From assembly GCA_016177705.1 (NCBI GenBank), contig JACOUT010000002.1, positions 277,604 through 341,603 of the forward strand: DNA of 64,000 nucleotides. The letters run 5' to 3'. The notes under the pieces were generated by a model. The model saw only the letters and a list, made by a program, of their open reading frames with translations, did not search any database and was not told the DNA's origin. This document shows positions 34,286 through 46,974 of this stretch, piece after piece; within the stretch, counting starts at the first letter, position 1, and each line of letters begins with the position of its first letter. Origin of the DNA: Deltaproteobacteria bacterium (GTDB lineage Bacteria; Myxococcota; UBA727; VGSZ01). The translations under genes were made by a program, and so were the position numbers.

Positions 34286-36376
34286 ATGAGCGGATCCACG
34301 TCGACCCGGCCGACGAACCGCCTCGCGCTCGAGGCCAGCCCCTACCTGCTCCAGCACGCGCACAACCCGGTCGACTGGTACCCGTGGGGCGATGAGGCGT
34401 TCGCGCGCGCGCGCGCCGAGGACAAGCCGATCTTCCTCTCCGTCGGCTACGCCACCTGCCACTGGTGTCACGTGATGGCCGAGGAGTCGTTCGAGGACGA
34501 GGAGGTGGCCTCGCTGCTGCGCGAGCGCTTCATCGCCATCAAGGTCGATCGCGAGGAGCGCCCCGACGTCGACGGCATCTACATGGCAGTCACCCAAGCG
34601 ATGAGCGGGCACGGCGGCTGGCCGATGACCGTGCTCATGACACCGAACCGCGCGCCCCTGGTCGCCGGCACCTACTTCCCGCCCAGGGACGGCGAGCGCG
34701 GCGCGGCGGTCGGCCTGCTGTCGCTGTTGCGCCGCGTCGACGAGCTGTGGCGCACGCACCGCGATCGCCTCGACGCCGACGCTGCCGAGTTGGCGGTACA
34801 GCTTCGGCGCGCACTGCGCGCGCGCCCGCCGACCACGCTGCCCGACATCGCAGTGGTGGATCGTCTGCTGCGCGAGGTCGAGGCGCGCGCCGATCGGAGC
34901 TTCGGCGGACTGCTGCCGGCGCCCAAGTTCCCGTCCTCCATGCCCACGCGCGCCCTGTTGCGTCACGCGGCGCGCACCGGCGACGCGCGCGGCGTCGATC
35001 TGGCCGCGCGCGCCTTCGAGGCCATGGCCGACGGCGGCATCTACGACCAAGTCGGCGGCGGCTTCCACCGCTACGCCACCGACCAGCGGTGGTTGGTGCC
35101 GCACTTCGAGAAGACGCTCTACGACAACGCGCTCCTGGTCGGCAGCGCGCTCGAATTGCAGCAGGAGACCGGGCGCGTGCGCTTCGGCGAAGTTGCGAAA
35201 GATGTGCTCGCCTTCCTCGAGCGCGACCTGCGCTCGCCCGAGGGGGCCTTCTGCTCGGCGACGGACGCCGACAGCGAGGTGCCGAACGGCGGGCGGCAGG
35301 AGGGCTGGTACTTCACCTGGACGCCCGACGACGTGCGCGCCGCGCTCGCGCCCGAGCTCGGCGCGAACGACGCGGAGCGCGCGCTCGAGGCGTGGGGCGT
35401 CTCGGTCGGCGGCAACTTCGAGGGGCGCAGCGTGCTGTCGCGCGCGCACACCGGCGACGACGAGGTGGAAGCGCTGCTCGCGCGCGCGCGCCCGCTCTTG
35501 CTGCGCGCGCGCCAGCAGCGCCAAGCACCCGCCAGGGACGACAAGGTGATCGCCGGCTGGAACGGGCTCGCCATCTCGGCGTTCGCGCGCGCGGCGCTGG
35601 TGCTCGACGAGCAGCGCCACCGGGACGTGGCCGCGCGCGTGGCGGGCGTGGTGCTCGAGCGCATGCGGGCGCCCGACGGCCGCCTGCGCCGCACCCTGTG
35701 CGCGGGCCGCGCGCGCCTGCCCGGCATGCTCGAGGATCACGCGTTCGTGCTGCAGGGCCTGCTCGACCTGCTCGAGGCCGGCGGCGACGTGCGCCTGCTC
35801 GACGAGGCGCGCGCGCTCGAGCGCGCCATTGCCGAGCACTTCGAGGACCGCGAGCACGGCGGCTTCTTCCAGGCACCCGACGACGGCGAGGCCTTGTTGG
35901 CCCGCGCCAAGCCCGACTGGGACGGCGCCGAGCCGTCGGGCAACTCCATCCACGCGCTCAATCTCTTGCGCATGGCGACGCTGTTCGACGACGTGGAGCT
36001 CCGCGAGCGCGGCCTGCGCACGCTGCGCGCGTTTGGCGGCGTGCTGGCGGAGCGGCCGCTCGCGATGGCCGAGCTGGTGCCCGCGCTCGAATGGGCGCAC
36101 GGCGCGCCCGTCGAGGTGCTCGCGGTCGCCGACGACCTCGAGCAGTTGCGGCCGCTGCTGGCGCCGCTGCGCGAGCGCTTCCTGCCCCTGCGCGTGCTGC
36201 TGCAGGTGCGGACGAATGACCTCGAGCGCGTCGCGCGCGCGGTGCCGTTGGCGCGCGGGCGCGCACCCGTCGGCGGCCGCGCCACCGTATTCCTGTGCCG
36301 CGCCGGCGCCTGCTCCTTGCCTGCGACCTCGGTCGACGAGGTGCGCCGCGCGCTGGCGTCGGCGTTGTCGACCTGA
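34286..36376 (+). CDS. DUF255 thioredoxin-like protein (YyaL/SPATA20 family)
   Basis: 696 residues from the ATG giving MSGSTSTRP; an upstream in-frame extension is unlikely. The N-terminal thioredoxin-like domain (to about 180) has C58-x-x-C61 in ATCHWCHVM and the family opening [28 protein letters not shown]. The C-terminal two-thirds is an alpha/alpha toroid like glycan epimerases or glycosidases ([28 protein letters not shown]). Members are widespread and highly conserved, but the biochemical role is not established; redox or sugar-related activity is possible. No signal peptide, so cytosolic. Confidence 0.9.
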   Translation: MSGSTSTRPTNRLALEASPYLLQHAHNPVDWYPWGDEAFARARAEDKPIFLSVGYATCHWCHVMAEESFEDEEVASLLRERFIAIKVDREERPDVDGIYMAVTQAMSGHGGWPMTVLMTPNRAPLVAGTYFPPRDGERGAAVGLLSLLRRVDELWRTHRDRLDADAAELAVQLRRALRARPPTTLPDIAVVDRLLREVEARADRSFGGLLPAPKFPSSMPTRALLRHAARTGDARGVDLAARAFEAMADGGIYDQVGGGFHRYATDQRWLVPHFEKTLYDNALLVGSALELQQETGRVRFGEVAKDVLAFLERDLRSPEGAFCSATDADSEVPNGGRQEGWYFTWTPDDVRAALAPELGANDAERALEAWGVSVGGNFEGRSVLSRAHTGDDEVEALLARARPLLLRARQQRQAPARDDKVIAGWNGLAISAFARAALVLDEQRHRDVAARVAGVVLERMRAPDGRLRRTLCAGRARLPGMLEDHAFVLQGLLDLLEAGGDVRLLDEARALERAIAEHFEDREHGGFFQAPDDGEALLARAKPDWDGAEPSGNSIHALNLLRMATLFDDVELRERGLRTLRAFGGVLAERPLAMAELVPALEWAHGAPVEVLAVADDLEQLRPLLAPLRERFLPLRVLLQVRTNDLERVARAVPLARGRAPVGGRATVFLCRAGACSLPATSVDEVRRALASALST

Positions 36377-36393
36377 GCGTCAGCGCGCCGCGC

Positions 36394-38256
36394 TCACCAG
36401 CCGCACTTCTGGCCCTTGTTCTGCTCTTTGAGCCAGCCCGACAGCGGCGCGAAGTAGTCGAGCATCGGCTGCGCATCGAGCTGGCGCGTGCCGGTAACCG
36501 CCTGCAGCGCGTCCGGCCACGGCTTGGAGGCGCCCATGGCGAGCATCTTCTGCAGCTTCGCGCCCGCTTTCTTGTCGCCGTAGATGGAGCAGGTGTGCAG
36601 CGGGCCCTTGTGGCCAGCGGCGTCGCACAGCGCCTTGTGGAGCTGGAACTGCAGGATGCGCGCGAGGAAGTAGCGCGCGTACGGCACGTTGGCGGGGATG
36701 TGGTACTTGGCGCCCGGGTCGAAGGACGTCTCGCCGCGAGGCGAGATGGGCGCGATGCCCTGGTACTGCGTGCGCAGCTCCCACCAGCGCTTGTTGTACG
36801 AGTCGGGCTTGGTCTTCCCCGAGAACACGTCCCAGCGCCACTTGTCCATCAGCAGGCCGAAGGGCAGGAACGCGATCTTGTCGAGCGCGTCCTTCATTTG
36901 CAGGTTGATCAGGTTCTTCTCGTCGTCGGCGGGCGCCTTGTCGAACACGCCCACCTTGGTCAGGTACTTCGGGTTGACCGACAGCGCGATGGCGTCGCCG
37001 ATGGCCTCGTGGAAGCCGTCGTTGGCGCCCTGCTGAAACAGCACGGGTTTGTCGTTGTACTGCTCGTAGTAGAAGATGTGGCCGAGCTCGTGGTGGATGG
37101 TGACCAGGTTGTCCTCGTCGACCTTGATGCACATCTTGATGCGCACGTCGTTGGCCTTGGCGTCATAGGCCAGGTCCCACGCCGAGGCATGGCACACCAC
37201 TTCGCGGTCGCGCGGCTTCAACAGCATCGACTTCTCATAGAAGGACTTGGGCAGGCCCTTGAGGCCGAGCGAGGTGAAGAAACCCTCGCCCATGTTGACC
37301 AGGTCGAGCTCGGTCTTCTTCTTGTCCACGAGCGCCTTGGTGACGTCGAGGCTGGCTTGCCCGCTGTAGGGCTCGACCAGCGGATAGATGTTGGCCCACT
37401 CCTGCGCCCACATGTTGCCGAGCAGGTGCGCCGGGATCGGCCCCTCGTTCTTCACCTTGCCCGGGTACGCGGTGGCGAGCTTGCCGCGCGCGTAGCAGTG
37501 CAGCTCCTGGTAGAGCGGCTTGAGCTGACCCCACACGCGGTCCATGTCGGCCTCGAAGGCCTCGGGCGCCATGTCGTAGCGGCCGCGCCACAGCGCCGCG
37601 ACGTCCTTGAAGCCGAGGTCGCGCGCGCCCTCGTTCGAGAGCTCGACGTAGCGCTGGTACATGGTCTTCATCGGCGGCGAGATGGTGTGCCAGCCCTGCC
37701 ACGCATCGTAGAGCTCGTCGTAGTTGCGGCTCTTGCTCATCACCTCGGTGAGCTGCTCGAGGTCGCGGCACTGCTCGGCCTTCTCGCCCTTTCGGCAGTA
37801 CTTGCCCTTGCCGTACAGCGAGGTGAGCTTGCTCGCGATCTCGGAGAGCTCGGTGGTCTTCTTCGGGTCGTTCGGCGCCGGCAGGTCGGGCGAGATCTTG
37901 AGCAACAAGAGCGCGCGCGCTGTGTCGGCGTCGAGACCGGCGACACCGTCGAACCTGGCGGCCTCTTTGATGGCCTGCGACTGAAACACCATCAGCTTCT
38001 CGGCTGCCGCGGCGGACAACGCCTCGGTGTCGTCGGTGATGTAGGTGTTCTTGATCCAGTCGGCGCGCGCCGCCTCGGCGTAAAGCTTCTTCAGGTCGTC
38101 GTTGACCTTGGCGACGAAGGCCTTGGCCTCCGCGGCCGTGGGCTTGGCGGCGGCGGCCGGGGACGACGCGGCGGCGTCGCCAGCCAACCCGGGAGAGGAC
38201 AGCGCGGGAGTGGGCAGCGCGAGCGCTGCGGCGAGGAGGAAGGGGAGGGTCTTCAT
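36394..38256 (-). CDS. ACE-like M2 peptidyl-dipeptidase
   Basis: 620 residues with a signal peptide (MKTLPFLLAAALALPTPALS). The zinc site H389-E390-L-G-H393 and Glu417 in GFHEAIGD are 24 residues apart, matching M2 angiotensin-converting-enzyme relatives. Flanking residues also match (HHELGHIFYYEQY, then VLFQQGAN). The enzyme is expected to remove C-terminal dipeptides from peptides, in the periplasm or outside the cell. It would fit breakdown of prey or environmental peptides. It diverges from the nuclease-family gene across 238 bases carrying four copies of a 7-bp motif. Confidence 0.93.
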   Translation of the reverse strand: MKTLPFLLAAALALPTPALSSPGLAGDAAASSPAAAAKPTAAEAKAFVAKVNDDLKKLYAEAARADWIKNTYITDDTEALSAAAAEKLMVFQSQAIKEAARFDGVAGLDADTARALLLLKISPDLPAPNDPKKTTELSEIASKLTSLYGKGKYCRKGEKAEQCRDLEQLTEVMSKSRNYDELYDAWQGWHTISPPMKTMYQRYVELSNEGARDLGFKDVAALWRGRYDMAPEAFEADMDRVWGQLKPLYQELHCYARGKLATAYPGKVKNEGPIPAHLLGNMWAQEWANIYPLVEPYSGQASLDVTKALVDKKKTELDLVNMGEGFFTSLGLKGLPKSFYEKSMLLKPRDREVVCHASAWDLAYDAKANDVRIKMCIKVDEDNLVTIHHELGHIFYYEQYNDKPVLFQQGANDGFHEAIGDAIALSVNPKYLTKVGVFDKAPADDEKNLINLQMKDALDKIAFLPFGLLMDKWRWDVFSGKTKPDSYNKRWWELRTQYQGIAPISPRGETSFDPGAKYHIPANVPYARYFLARILQFQLHKALCDAAGHKGPLHTCSIYGDKKAGAKLQKMLAMGASKPWPDALQAVTGTRQLDAQPMLDYFAPLSGWLKEQNKGQKCGW

Positions 38257-38350
38257 GGGCGCGCACGCTACCCGCGCCCGGAATTCGTGCAACCCGGTCA
38301 TGCACCCTGCTTTTCCGGCGTCGACGAGGAGGAGCGACCGGCACGTCGCT

Positions 38351-38425
38351 GTCGCACCCGTCCCCACACCTGTGCGACGTGCGACACCAGGCTCGTGTCT
38401 CGACGAGGACGAGGCGGCGTCGCAC
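38351..38425. promoter_or_regulatory. four copies of GTCGCAC/GTGCGAC between divergent genes (candidate operator)
   Basis: GTCGCAC at 38351-38357 and 38419-38425 flank two direct copies of its reverse complement, GTGCGAC, at 38372-38378 and 38379-38385. The arrangement makes two inverted pairs. It lies in the intergenic region shared by the M2 peptidase (start 38256, minus) and nuclease-family gene (start 38495, plus). A TACACT at 38449-38454 could be the -10 of the latter gene. TCGACGAGGA also occurs three times in this gap (38321, 38400, 38473). Confidence 0.4.
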
Positions 38426-38494
38426 CGGCAGAGTCCGACGTGGCTCGCTACACTGATGGTGTCGTCGAGGACTCGACGAGGATCGGAGCGCGCC

Positions 38495-39040
38495 ATGGCC
38501 GTCACCACCCTGTTGCTTGCGGGAGCGCTGTTCGGCGCACCACCGGGTGCGGAGGCGGCGTCCAGCGTCCCGGGCGCATTCCTCGAGATGTTCGTCGCCG
38601 GCGTGGTGCCGACGCCGGACGGCCACACCATGGTGCTGGTCAACGCCGAGGAGAAGGTGCTGTTGCCGGTCGGCATCGGCCTGCCCGAGGCGCTCTCGAT
38701 CCACGGCAGGCTCGAGCACCGGCACACGGTGCGGCCGCTGACCCACGACCTGCTCGACGAGGTGATGAAGCGGCTCGGCGGCGCGGTGGTGCGCGTGCAG
38801 ATCGACGATCTGCGCGACGACATCTTCGTCGCCCAGGTGTTCGTCAAGAGCGGCGACAAAGTGATCGCGTTCGACGCCCGGCCGAGCGACGCCGTGGTGC
38901 TCGCGCTCGGCGCCGGCGCGCCCATCTTCGTCGCGCGTCCAGTGGTGGACCGCGCGGCCATTCGGCCCGACGACCTGCCGCGCGCGGCCGACGATTCGCC
39001 GGGCCCGAGCCCCGAGGGGCAGAAGGTGCTCTCGCTCTAG
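38495..39040 (+). CDS. exported bifunctional-nuclease (BFN/DUF151) family protein
   Basis: 181 residues. The ATG at 38495 gives a signal peptide (MAVTTLLLAGALFGAPPGAEAA); a far upstream start is not credible. The BFN core covers about residues 25-150 and includes the family's RPLTHDLLDEV and DARPSDAVVLAL stretches. Plant BFN members have RNase and DNase activity, whereas bacterial ones are poorly studied. Export implies action outside the cytoplasm. The next gene, a nucleoside phosphorylase, starts 28 bases later on the same strand, so a shared transcript is probable and a role in nucleic-acid scavenging is suggested. Confidence 0.85.
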   Translation: MAVTTLLLAGALFGAPPGAEAASSVPGAFLEMFVAGVVPTPDGHTMVLVNAEEKVLLPVGIGLPEALSIHGRLEHRHTVRPLTHDLLDEVMKRLGGAVVRVQIDDLRDDIFVAQVFVKSGDKVIAFDARPSDAVVLALGAGAPIFVARPVVDRAAIRPDDLPRAADDSPGPSPEGQKVLSL

Positions 39041-39068
39041 CGATCACGCTCGGGGTAGTGTCCGCCCG

Positions 39069-40378
<1,310 letters not shown>

Positions 40379-40382
<4 letters not shown>

Positions 40383-41734
40383 CCCCGCTCGAGGCGCTCA
40401 GGAGCGGCGACGTCGGCCAGGATTGGGCCGGCCGCGGCATGTGCTTCGTCGGCATGCTGGCGATGATCGGCCTCGCCTGGCTCCTGTCCGACAACAAGCG
40501 CAAGGTCGACTGGCGCTTGGTCGGCATGGGCACGGCGCTGCAATTGGTCTTCGCCGCCATCATCTTGAAGACCGAGCTCGGCCGCGTGGTGTTCGCCAAG
40601 GCCAACGACGCCGTCACCGCGCTGCTCGCCTTCTCGGAGACGGGCGCGCGCTTCGTGTTCGGCAACCTGGTCGACCTGGCGGTGCCCGTCGGCAAGCCCT
40701 TGTTCGAGCCGGGCGCGCAGTCGCCGGTGCTCGAGCCGCAGTTTTGGGCCTTCACCGGCGCCATCATCGCCTTTCGCATCCTGCCGACAATCCTGTTCTT
40801 CTCGGCGCTAATGGCGCTGCTCTATCACCTGGGCGTCATGCAGGTCGTGGTGCGCGGTGTTGCCTGGGTGATGCAGCGGACCATGCGCACCTCGGGTGCC
40901 GAAACCTTGTCGGCCGCCGGCAACATCTTCCTCGGCCAGACCGAGGCGCCGCTGATGGTCAAGCCCTACCTCGACAAGATGACCAAGAGCGAGCTGCTCG
41001 CCATCATGGCTGCCGGCTTCGCCACCACCGCGGGCGGCGTGCTCGCGGCCTACGTCGGCATGCTGAGCAGCACCTTCCCCGACATTGCGGGCCACCTGCT
41101 CGCCTGCAGCGTGATGGGCGCGCCCGCGGCGCTCGTCATGGCCAAAGTGATGATGCCCGAGACCGAGCCCTTCGACGCCATGGAGACCGGCAAGGTGTCG
41201 ATGGGAAAGCTCGACGCCAACGTGGTCGACGCGGTGACGCGCGGCACCTCCGAGGGCACCACGCTCGCCTTCAACGTCGGCGCCATGTTGATCACCTTCA
41301 TTGCCATCATCGCGGTCATCAACGCCGTCATCGGCGCCTGCGGTGGCCTGGTCGGCATCGACGGCCTCTCGCTCGAGCGCATCTTCGGCTGGGTGGGCGC
41401 GCCGCTCGCCTTCCTGCTCGGCGTGCCCTGGGACGACGCACGCACGGTGGGCTCGCTCATGGCGACCAAGACGGTCATCAACGAATTCGTCGCCTACCAG
41501 CAGCTCGCCGGCATCCTCGACAAGGGCACGCTGCACCACGCCAAGAGCGCGGTCATCGCCTCCTATGCGCTGTGCGGCTTCTCCAACTTCGGCTCCATCG
41601 GCATCCAGATCGGCGGCATCGCCGCCATGGCACCGGGCCGACGCCACGACATCGCACGCATCGGGCTGCTCGCCATGGTGTGCGGCAGCCTCGCCACCTT
41701 CCAGACCGCGGCCATCGCCGGTCTCTTCTTGTAG
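40379..41734 (+). CDS. NupC/CNT-family concentrative nucleoside transporter
   Basis: 451 residues, strongly hydrophobic. GNIFLGQTEAPLMVKPYL, the FATTAGGVLAAYVGML segment and KTVINEFVAYQQL match the CNT core. These carriers take up nucleosides with Na+ or H+. The N-terminal 150 residues contain several helices and a variable stretch, as in NupC. GTG start overlaps the phosphorylase stop. With the flanking phosphorylases it forms a salvage unit that imports and splits nucleosides. Confidence 0.93.
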
Positions 41735-41741
41735 GACCCCC

Positions 41742-42590
41742 ATGCACAGCACCGGCCATCCCCAAGTGCAGGCCGCGGCCGCGTTCGCGCGGGACCGGCT
41801 CGGCGAGCGCGGCGAGGGCGCTGTCGCCACCGTCGGCGTCGTGCTCGGCTCCGGCCTGGGCCACGTCGCCGACGTGGTGGTCGACAACGGCGGCGCGGCG
41901 GTTGAGTACGGCACCATCCCGCACTTCCCCACCAGCTCGGTGGAGGGGCACAAGGGTCGGTTGGTCGCCGGCAGCGTAGGCGGCGCGCGCGTGCTGCTCA
42001 TGCAGGGCCGCGTGCACCGCTACGAGGGCTACACCGCGGCGCAGGTGGTCTTCCCGGTGCGCGTGCTGCACGCGCTCGGCGTGCGCCGCCTGATCGTCAC
42101 CAACGCCGCCGGCGGCATCGGCGACGGCTTCGTTCCCGGCGACCTGATGCTGATCGAAGACCACCTCAACCTGACCGGCGACAACCCGCTGGTCGGCGCC
42201 AACGACGCTCGCTTTGGTCCGCGCTTCCCCGACATGAGCGACGCCTACAGCGCGCGGCTGCGCGAGGAGGCCGACAAGGTGGCCGCGGAGCGTTCGCTCG
42301 CGCTGCGTCGCGGTGTCTACGCCGGGCTGCTCGGTCCGAGCTACGAGACGCCGGCCGAGATCCGCATGCTGAAGACGCTCGGTGCGCACGCGGTCGGCAT
42401 GAGCACGGTGCACGAGGTGATCGCGGCCAACCACCTCGGCACCGAGGTGCTCGGCATCTCGTGCATCACCAACCTCGCGGCCGGCATCTCCAAGGTCAAG
42501 CTCAGCCACGACGAGGTCAAAGAGACCGCCGACCGCGTCGGCCAGGCGTTCTCGGGTCTGGTGCTGCAGCTGATCCCGCGCCTGGCGTAA
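41742..42590 (+). CDS. purine-nucleoside phosphorylase, PNP type (family 2)
   Basis: 282 residues from the ATG 7 bases after the transporter stop. GVVLGSGLG near residue 27 is the phosphate-binding loop; RLIVTNAAGGIGDGFVPGDLMLIEDHLNL and LLGPSYETPAEIRML are family signatures. HEVIAANHLG is also conserved. It converts purine nucleosides plus phosphate to base and pentose-1-phosphate. The trimeric PNP group is indicated by these motifs. It completes the pair of phosphorylases in this gene series; a phosphopentomutase was not found in the window. Confidence 0.95.
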   Translation: MHSTGHPQVQAAAAFARDRLGERGEGAVATVGVVLGSGLGHVADVVVDNGGAAVEYGTIPHFPTSSVEGHKGRLVAGSVGGARVLLMQGRVHRYEGYTAAQVVFPVRVLHALGVRRLIVTNAAGGIGDGFVPGDLMLIEDHLNLTGDNPLVGANDARFGPRFPDMSDAYSARLREEADKVAAERSLALRRGVYAGLLGPSYETPAEIRMLKTLGAHAVGMSTVHEVIAANHLGTEVLGISCITNLAAGISKVKLSHDEVKETADRVGQAFSGLVLQLIPRLA

Positions 42591-42604
42591 TCGGCATCGA
42601 CGAA

Positions 42605-43939
42605 TCAGCGTGCGGCCAAGACGCCCGGCGTGCTCGGCACCAGCACGTCGACGCCGCCGGCGCCACCCCACAAGAGCACCGCGCCGCCCACGGTCACGGT
42701 CAGCGCCGTTCGATTGCGACCGCTCAGCGTCGCGACCGCCGCGGGCGCGCCCTCCACCGCGACGCCGTCGCCACCGAGCACGACCAGCGTGCCATTGCGC
42801 AACACGCCGACGTCGAGGATGTCGTTCACGTCGGGCAAGAGCGCGGTCGTGCTCGCCTCGCCGGCGTCATCGAGGTTGACGAGCACCTTGGCGGTCGTGA
42901 GCGCGAAGGCGACGCCGCCCTTCATCACGAAGCGCGCCACGTCGAGATTCCGACCGTTCGCGGAGTTGATGACGTTGCCGGCAACCGAGTACCTGGTGGT
43001 GCCGCCCGCCGGCTCCGCCACCAACAGGCTGCCGTCGTCGAGCACGATGGCGCTCGTGCGTGGCGGCGACGGCGGCGTGAACATCGCGCTCGCGCCCAAG
43101 CGTTCGAGCGTCCCGCGGTCATGCACGGTGACGACGTCCCCCTGCACCACCCACAGCAGGTCGCCGCGCATCGCCAGCAAGGCGTCACAGCCGTTGCCGA
43201 GCATCACCGCCTCGCTGTCGTCGACGGCGTCGCTGCCGGCGTGCAGCATGCCGCCGCCGGTGCCGCACTCGCCGACGAAGGCGTAGAAGCGCCCCGGCAC
43301 CGCGCCACGCGCGTCGAGCGCGTCATCGACGCCCTGGGGCAGCTCGCTCATTGCCGCGCACGACAGCGAGGCGCCCGCCGGCACGTCGAGGGCCGCCAAC
43401 GGTCTTGGCTGCAGGTCCTCGGTGGAGAACGCGACGGGCGTGGCGCCCAGGAACCAAGCGTTGCCCGCCTCGTCACCGCACGCCGCGCCGTTCGCCTCGG
43501 CGCCGGGGGTCGACTCGAACAGCGGCTCGACCCTATCGCGCGTCGCCAGCACCACCGGTCGCGTGATCTCGACGTCGCTGCCCTCAGGGTCGATGGCCGG
43601 GATGCGCATCGGATCGGCCCTACCGAGCAGCTCGGGCTCGGTCGCCGCGCCCGTAAACACCTCGACCTCGAGCTCGTGTTCCTCCGATCCGAGCGGCAGC
43701 GGCGCGGTCGGCCCGCGGAAGTCGTTGGTGAACCACACGCGCTCAGCCTCGGCGCCGTCGAGCGATCGCGAGAGCTGCAGGCAGACGGCCTCGCTGCCGT
43801 GGCAGCGCTCGTCGAGTGTGCGCGTGTCGTTGTTCTCGGGCTGGCGAACGCGCAGCCTGACGGACGCGAACGGCTCCGGGTCGCAGCCGCCCGCGACCAG
43901 CGACGCCAACAGCGCGAGGGCGGCGACGCGCGCGTTCAC
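42605..43939 (-). CDS. predicted lipoprotein, last gene of the deoC series
   Basis: 444 residues from a GTG that overlaps the upstream stop (GTGA). The signal ends ALLASLVAGGC. The body contains repeated short beta patterns (VLDDGSLLVAEPAGGTTRYSV, VLRNGTLVVLGGDG, LTVTVGGAVLLWGGAGG) that could form a propeller, but no named family is certain. The open frame continues upstream, without relevance. Probably an outer-membrane or periplasm-facing protein. It converges on the PNP gene with 14 bases between stops. Being coupled to a PEGA-domain protein and deoC is unexplained. Confidence 0.72.
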   Translation of the reverse strand: MNARVAALALLASLVAGGCDPEPFASVRLRVRQPENNDTRTLDERCHGSEAVCLQLSRSLDGAEAERVWFTNDFRGPTAPLPLGSEEHELEVEVFTGAATEPELLGRADPMRIPAIDPEGSDVEITRPVVLATRDRVEPLFESTPGAEANGAACGDEAGNAWFLGATPVAFSTEDLQPRPLAALDVPAGASLSCAAMSELPQGVDDALDARGAVPGRFYAFVGECGTGGGMLHAGSDAVDDSEAVMLGNGCDALLAMRGDLLWVVQGDVVTVHDRGTLERLGASAMFTPPSPPRTSAIVLDDGSLLVAEPAGGTTRYSVAGNVINSANGRNLDVARFVMKGGVAFALTTAKVLVNLDDAGEASTTALLPDVNDILDVGVLRNGTLVVLGGDGVAVEGAPAAVATLSGRNRTALTVTVGGAVLLWGGAGGVDVLVPSTPGVLAAR

Positions 43940-45248
43940 TCCGCCGCCTCCAGCTCGACGACGGTGACGGTGTAGGCGCCGCTCTTGGGGATCGACAGCA
44001 CCGCGGCGGCGACGCCTGCTCCCGCGAGCACGACGGCGCCGACGCCGCCGGCCACCAACGCGACCGTCAGCCACGGGAATTCGCCCTCCGGCACTTGGGT
44101 CGCGGCGACTGGTTTCCTCGGCGGCAGCACGGTCGCCGGCAGCGCTTGCTCTTGCACGCCGGTGGCGTCGTTGGAGCCAGTCAGGTACCGGCCGAGCGCC
44201 ACCGCCGCCTCGTCGACGCTCGCCCCGTCCGGCAACGGTACGGCGCCGCGACGCGCCGCACGCGCGCTCGCCACCGAGAACGCGGTGCCCCACAAGGAGG
44301 GCGCCGCGTCGCCCGGGCGCGCGTCGGTGCCGACCAGCACGAGCACGTCGGCGCCGAGCACGCCACCGACCGTCTTGGCTACGTCCTCGTCGATGCTGGC
44401 GCCCTGCACCGGCCGCAGGCCCGGGCCCTCGGGCCAAAGCGCGCCATCGAAGGCGAGGTCCACCAGCAGCGGCTGCGGCGCCGGCTCGACCTGCACGCGC
44501 GTGGGCACGCTGTGCGCGCCGCCGACGGCGAGCCACAGGCGGTACTCGCCGAGCGGCAGCGCGTCGGCGCCGAGCACCAGCGGCGTGCGGCCGATGTCGC
44601 GCCCCTCGAGGTAGACGACGGCGCCGCGCGGCCGAGAGTCGACGTGCAGTCCGCCGCGCCCTTGCGCGTCGAGCGCTGCGCGTGCGCCGTCGAGCAACGT
44701 GAACAGGCGCGCCGGGAACTCGTCCTTCGACGGCGCCAGCGTCGGGCGCGCGCGCAGCGCTTCGAGCAAGAGCCTGTGCGCGCGTTTGCCCTCGGGGGTC
44801 TCGGCGCGGCCGGTCTCGCGCTTGCCGCCGATGCCAAGCAATCGCGCGGCGAGGCGCAAGCGTGCCTGCTCGAGCAGCTGCAGCTTTTCGACGGTCGGCT
44901 CCTGGTCGGCCACCAGATCGCTCACCAGCGTCTCGAGGATGCGCACCACCTTGTCCTGCTCGAGCGCGGCCAGCGCTGCCTCGGACTGGGCCATGCGCTC
45001 CTGGTAGACGGCCAAGGGCGCGCCGCCGCGGCTCAGGTGCGCGCGCAGCGGCGCGCGCGTGGCGTCCTCTTCCAGCACGTCGAGGCCGGCCGAGCGCAGC
45101 GCGGCCCGCACCGCGCGCGCCGCCTCGAGCGCGCGCGGCGCGCCATCCTTGGCGGTGTCGACCGGCAAGACCGCATAGCGCTCATGGTCCGCGGCAGCAG
45201 CGCCGAGCAGCGCCGCCACCACCACCGCCGCGCCCCCCGCTGCCGCCA

Positions 45249-45249
<1 letters not shown>
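43936..45249 (-). CDS. PEGA-domain membrane-anchored protein
   Basis: 437 residues from the ATG that overlaps the deoC stop (ATGA). A signal-like start (MAAAGGAAVVVAALLGAAAA) is followed by a helical region to about 195. A PEGA domain (about 195-255) has SRPRGAVVYLEGRDIGRTPLVL. The C-terminus has a membrane helix (WLTVALVAGGVGAVVLAGAGVA). PEGA domains are surface-associated in many proteins. A middle segment is caspase-unlike and unassigned. Function unknown; gene order couples it to deoC and a lipoprotein. Confidence 0.78.
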
Positions 45250-46175
<926 letters not shown>

Positions 46176-46224
46176 CGTGCCTCCCAACCGCGCGGGAGGA
46201 TCTCCGAGAAGGGCGACGCTGTCC

Positions 46225-46242
46225 AGCGCCCGCCGTGGCGCT
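46225..46242 (-). terminator. weak hairpin between lipoprotein and deoC genes
   Basis: AGCGCC and GGCGCT form 6-bp arms with a 6-base loop, in the 99 bases between the lipoprotein stop and the deoC start. There is no T-run, so an intrinsic terminator is doubtful; it may only be a chance GC-rich hairpin. Confidence 0.2.
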
Positions 46243-46274
46243 CGCCTCGTCGATGGGGCCGAACGGTCTGTCTG

Positions 46275-46775
46275 TTAGCGGGTCGCGGCAGCGGCGAAGA
46301 ATCCCTCGACGAAGCCGCCGTCGTCCAGCTCGGCGCTGAAGCTGCCGGCGACACCGTCGGCGTCACGGGTCTCGAGCGTCAGCGTGCCCGCGAGCGACGC
46401 CGCCCGGCGCGGGTCGGCGGCCGAGAGGATCTCGGCGCCGTCGGCGCGCGTCTCGACCACCAGCTCGCCGACAACCACCTGCACCGACGGCAGGCCCTCG
46501 TCGTCCGCGCCGATCGGGGAAGGCGCCCCGATCGGGAGGTCGGCGATGCCGCGAAGGCGGACGTTGACGGTGCTCAGTGTCTCGCTCGTGGCCTCCGAGA
46601 GCACCACCACGCTGTCTCGTCCCGAGGCATCGGACGCGGCCAGCGGACTCTCGCAGGTCAGCGAGAAGTCCTGGCCACCGAACACGCCGTTGACGGAGGC
46701 GGGCGCCTGACAGCCGATGGCGCCGGCGCCAAGGAAGGCGGCGACGGTTATCGGCAGGAGCCCGCGAGCGTTCAT
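46275..46775 (-). CDS. small predicted lipoprotein, 166 aa
   Basis: An ATG gives MNARGLLPITVAAFLGAGAIGC, a lipoprotein signal with Cys22; another ATG 9 bases upstream adds 3 residues. The mature protein is beta-rich (VQVVVGELVVETRADG, GTLTLETRDADGVAGSFSAELDDGGF) and small, perhaps one beta-sandwich. No family recognised. Its upstream region is relatively AT-rich and may hold its promoter, including an inverted repeat 200 bases upstream. Confidence 0.65.
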   Translation of the reverse strand: MNARGLLPITVAAFLGAGAIGCQAPASVNGVFGGQDFSLTCESPLAASDASGRDSVVVLSEATSETLSTVNVRLRGIADLPIGAPSPIGADDEGLPSVQVVVGELVVETRADGAEILSAADPRRAASLAGTLTLETRDADGVAGSFSAELDDGGFVEGFFAAAATR

Positions 46776-46974
46776 ATCAGTCATTGTGAGGATGCCGAAC
46801 GGATCCCTCAAGTAAGCGAAATCACGAGACAAGAAGTGGAACAGGTGGGTCGGCCTGCCACCAGGTGGGCACATGCCGACAAGTGTCGCCCGCTGCCGAC
46901 CTCAAGTCAGCTTTTTGGCCGCGTCCGGACGCAAGTGGGTCATGCGCCGCATGTTCTGCGACACATCACGGCTC

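Noticed and set aside
35737..36285. Long minus-strand open frames opposite the DUF255 gene
   Set aside because: High GC suppresses stop codons on both strands; residues are Ser/Arg/Ala-rich with no domain.
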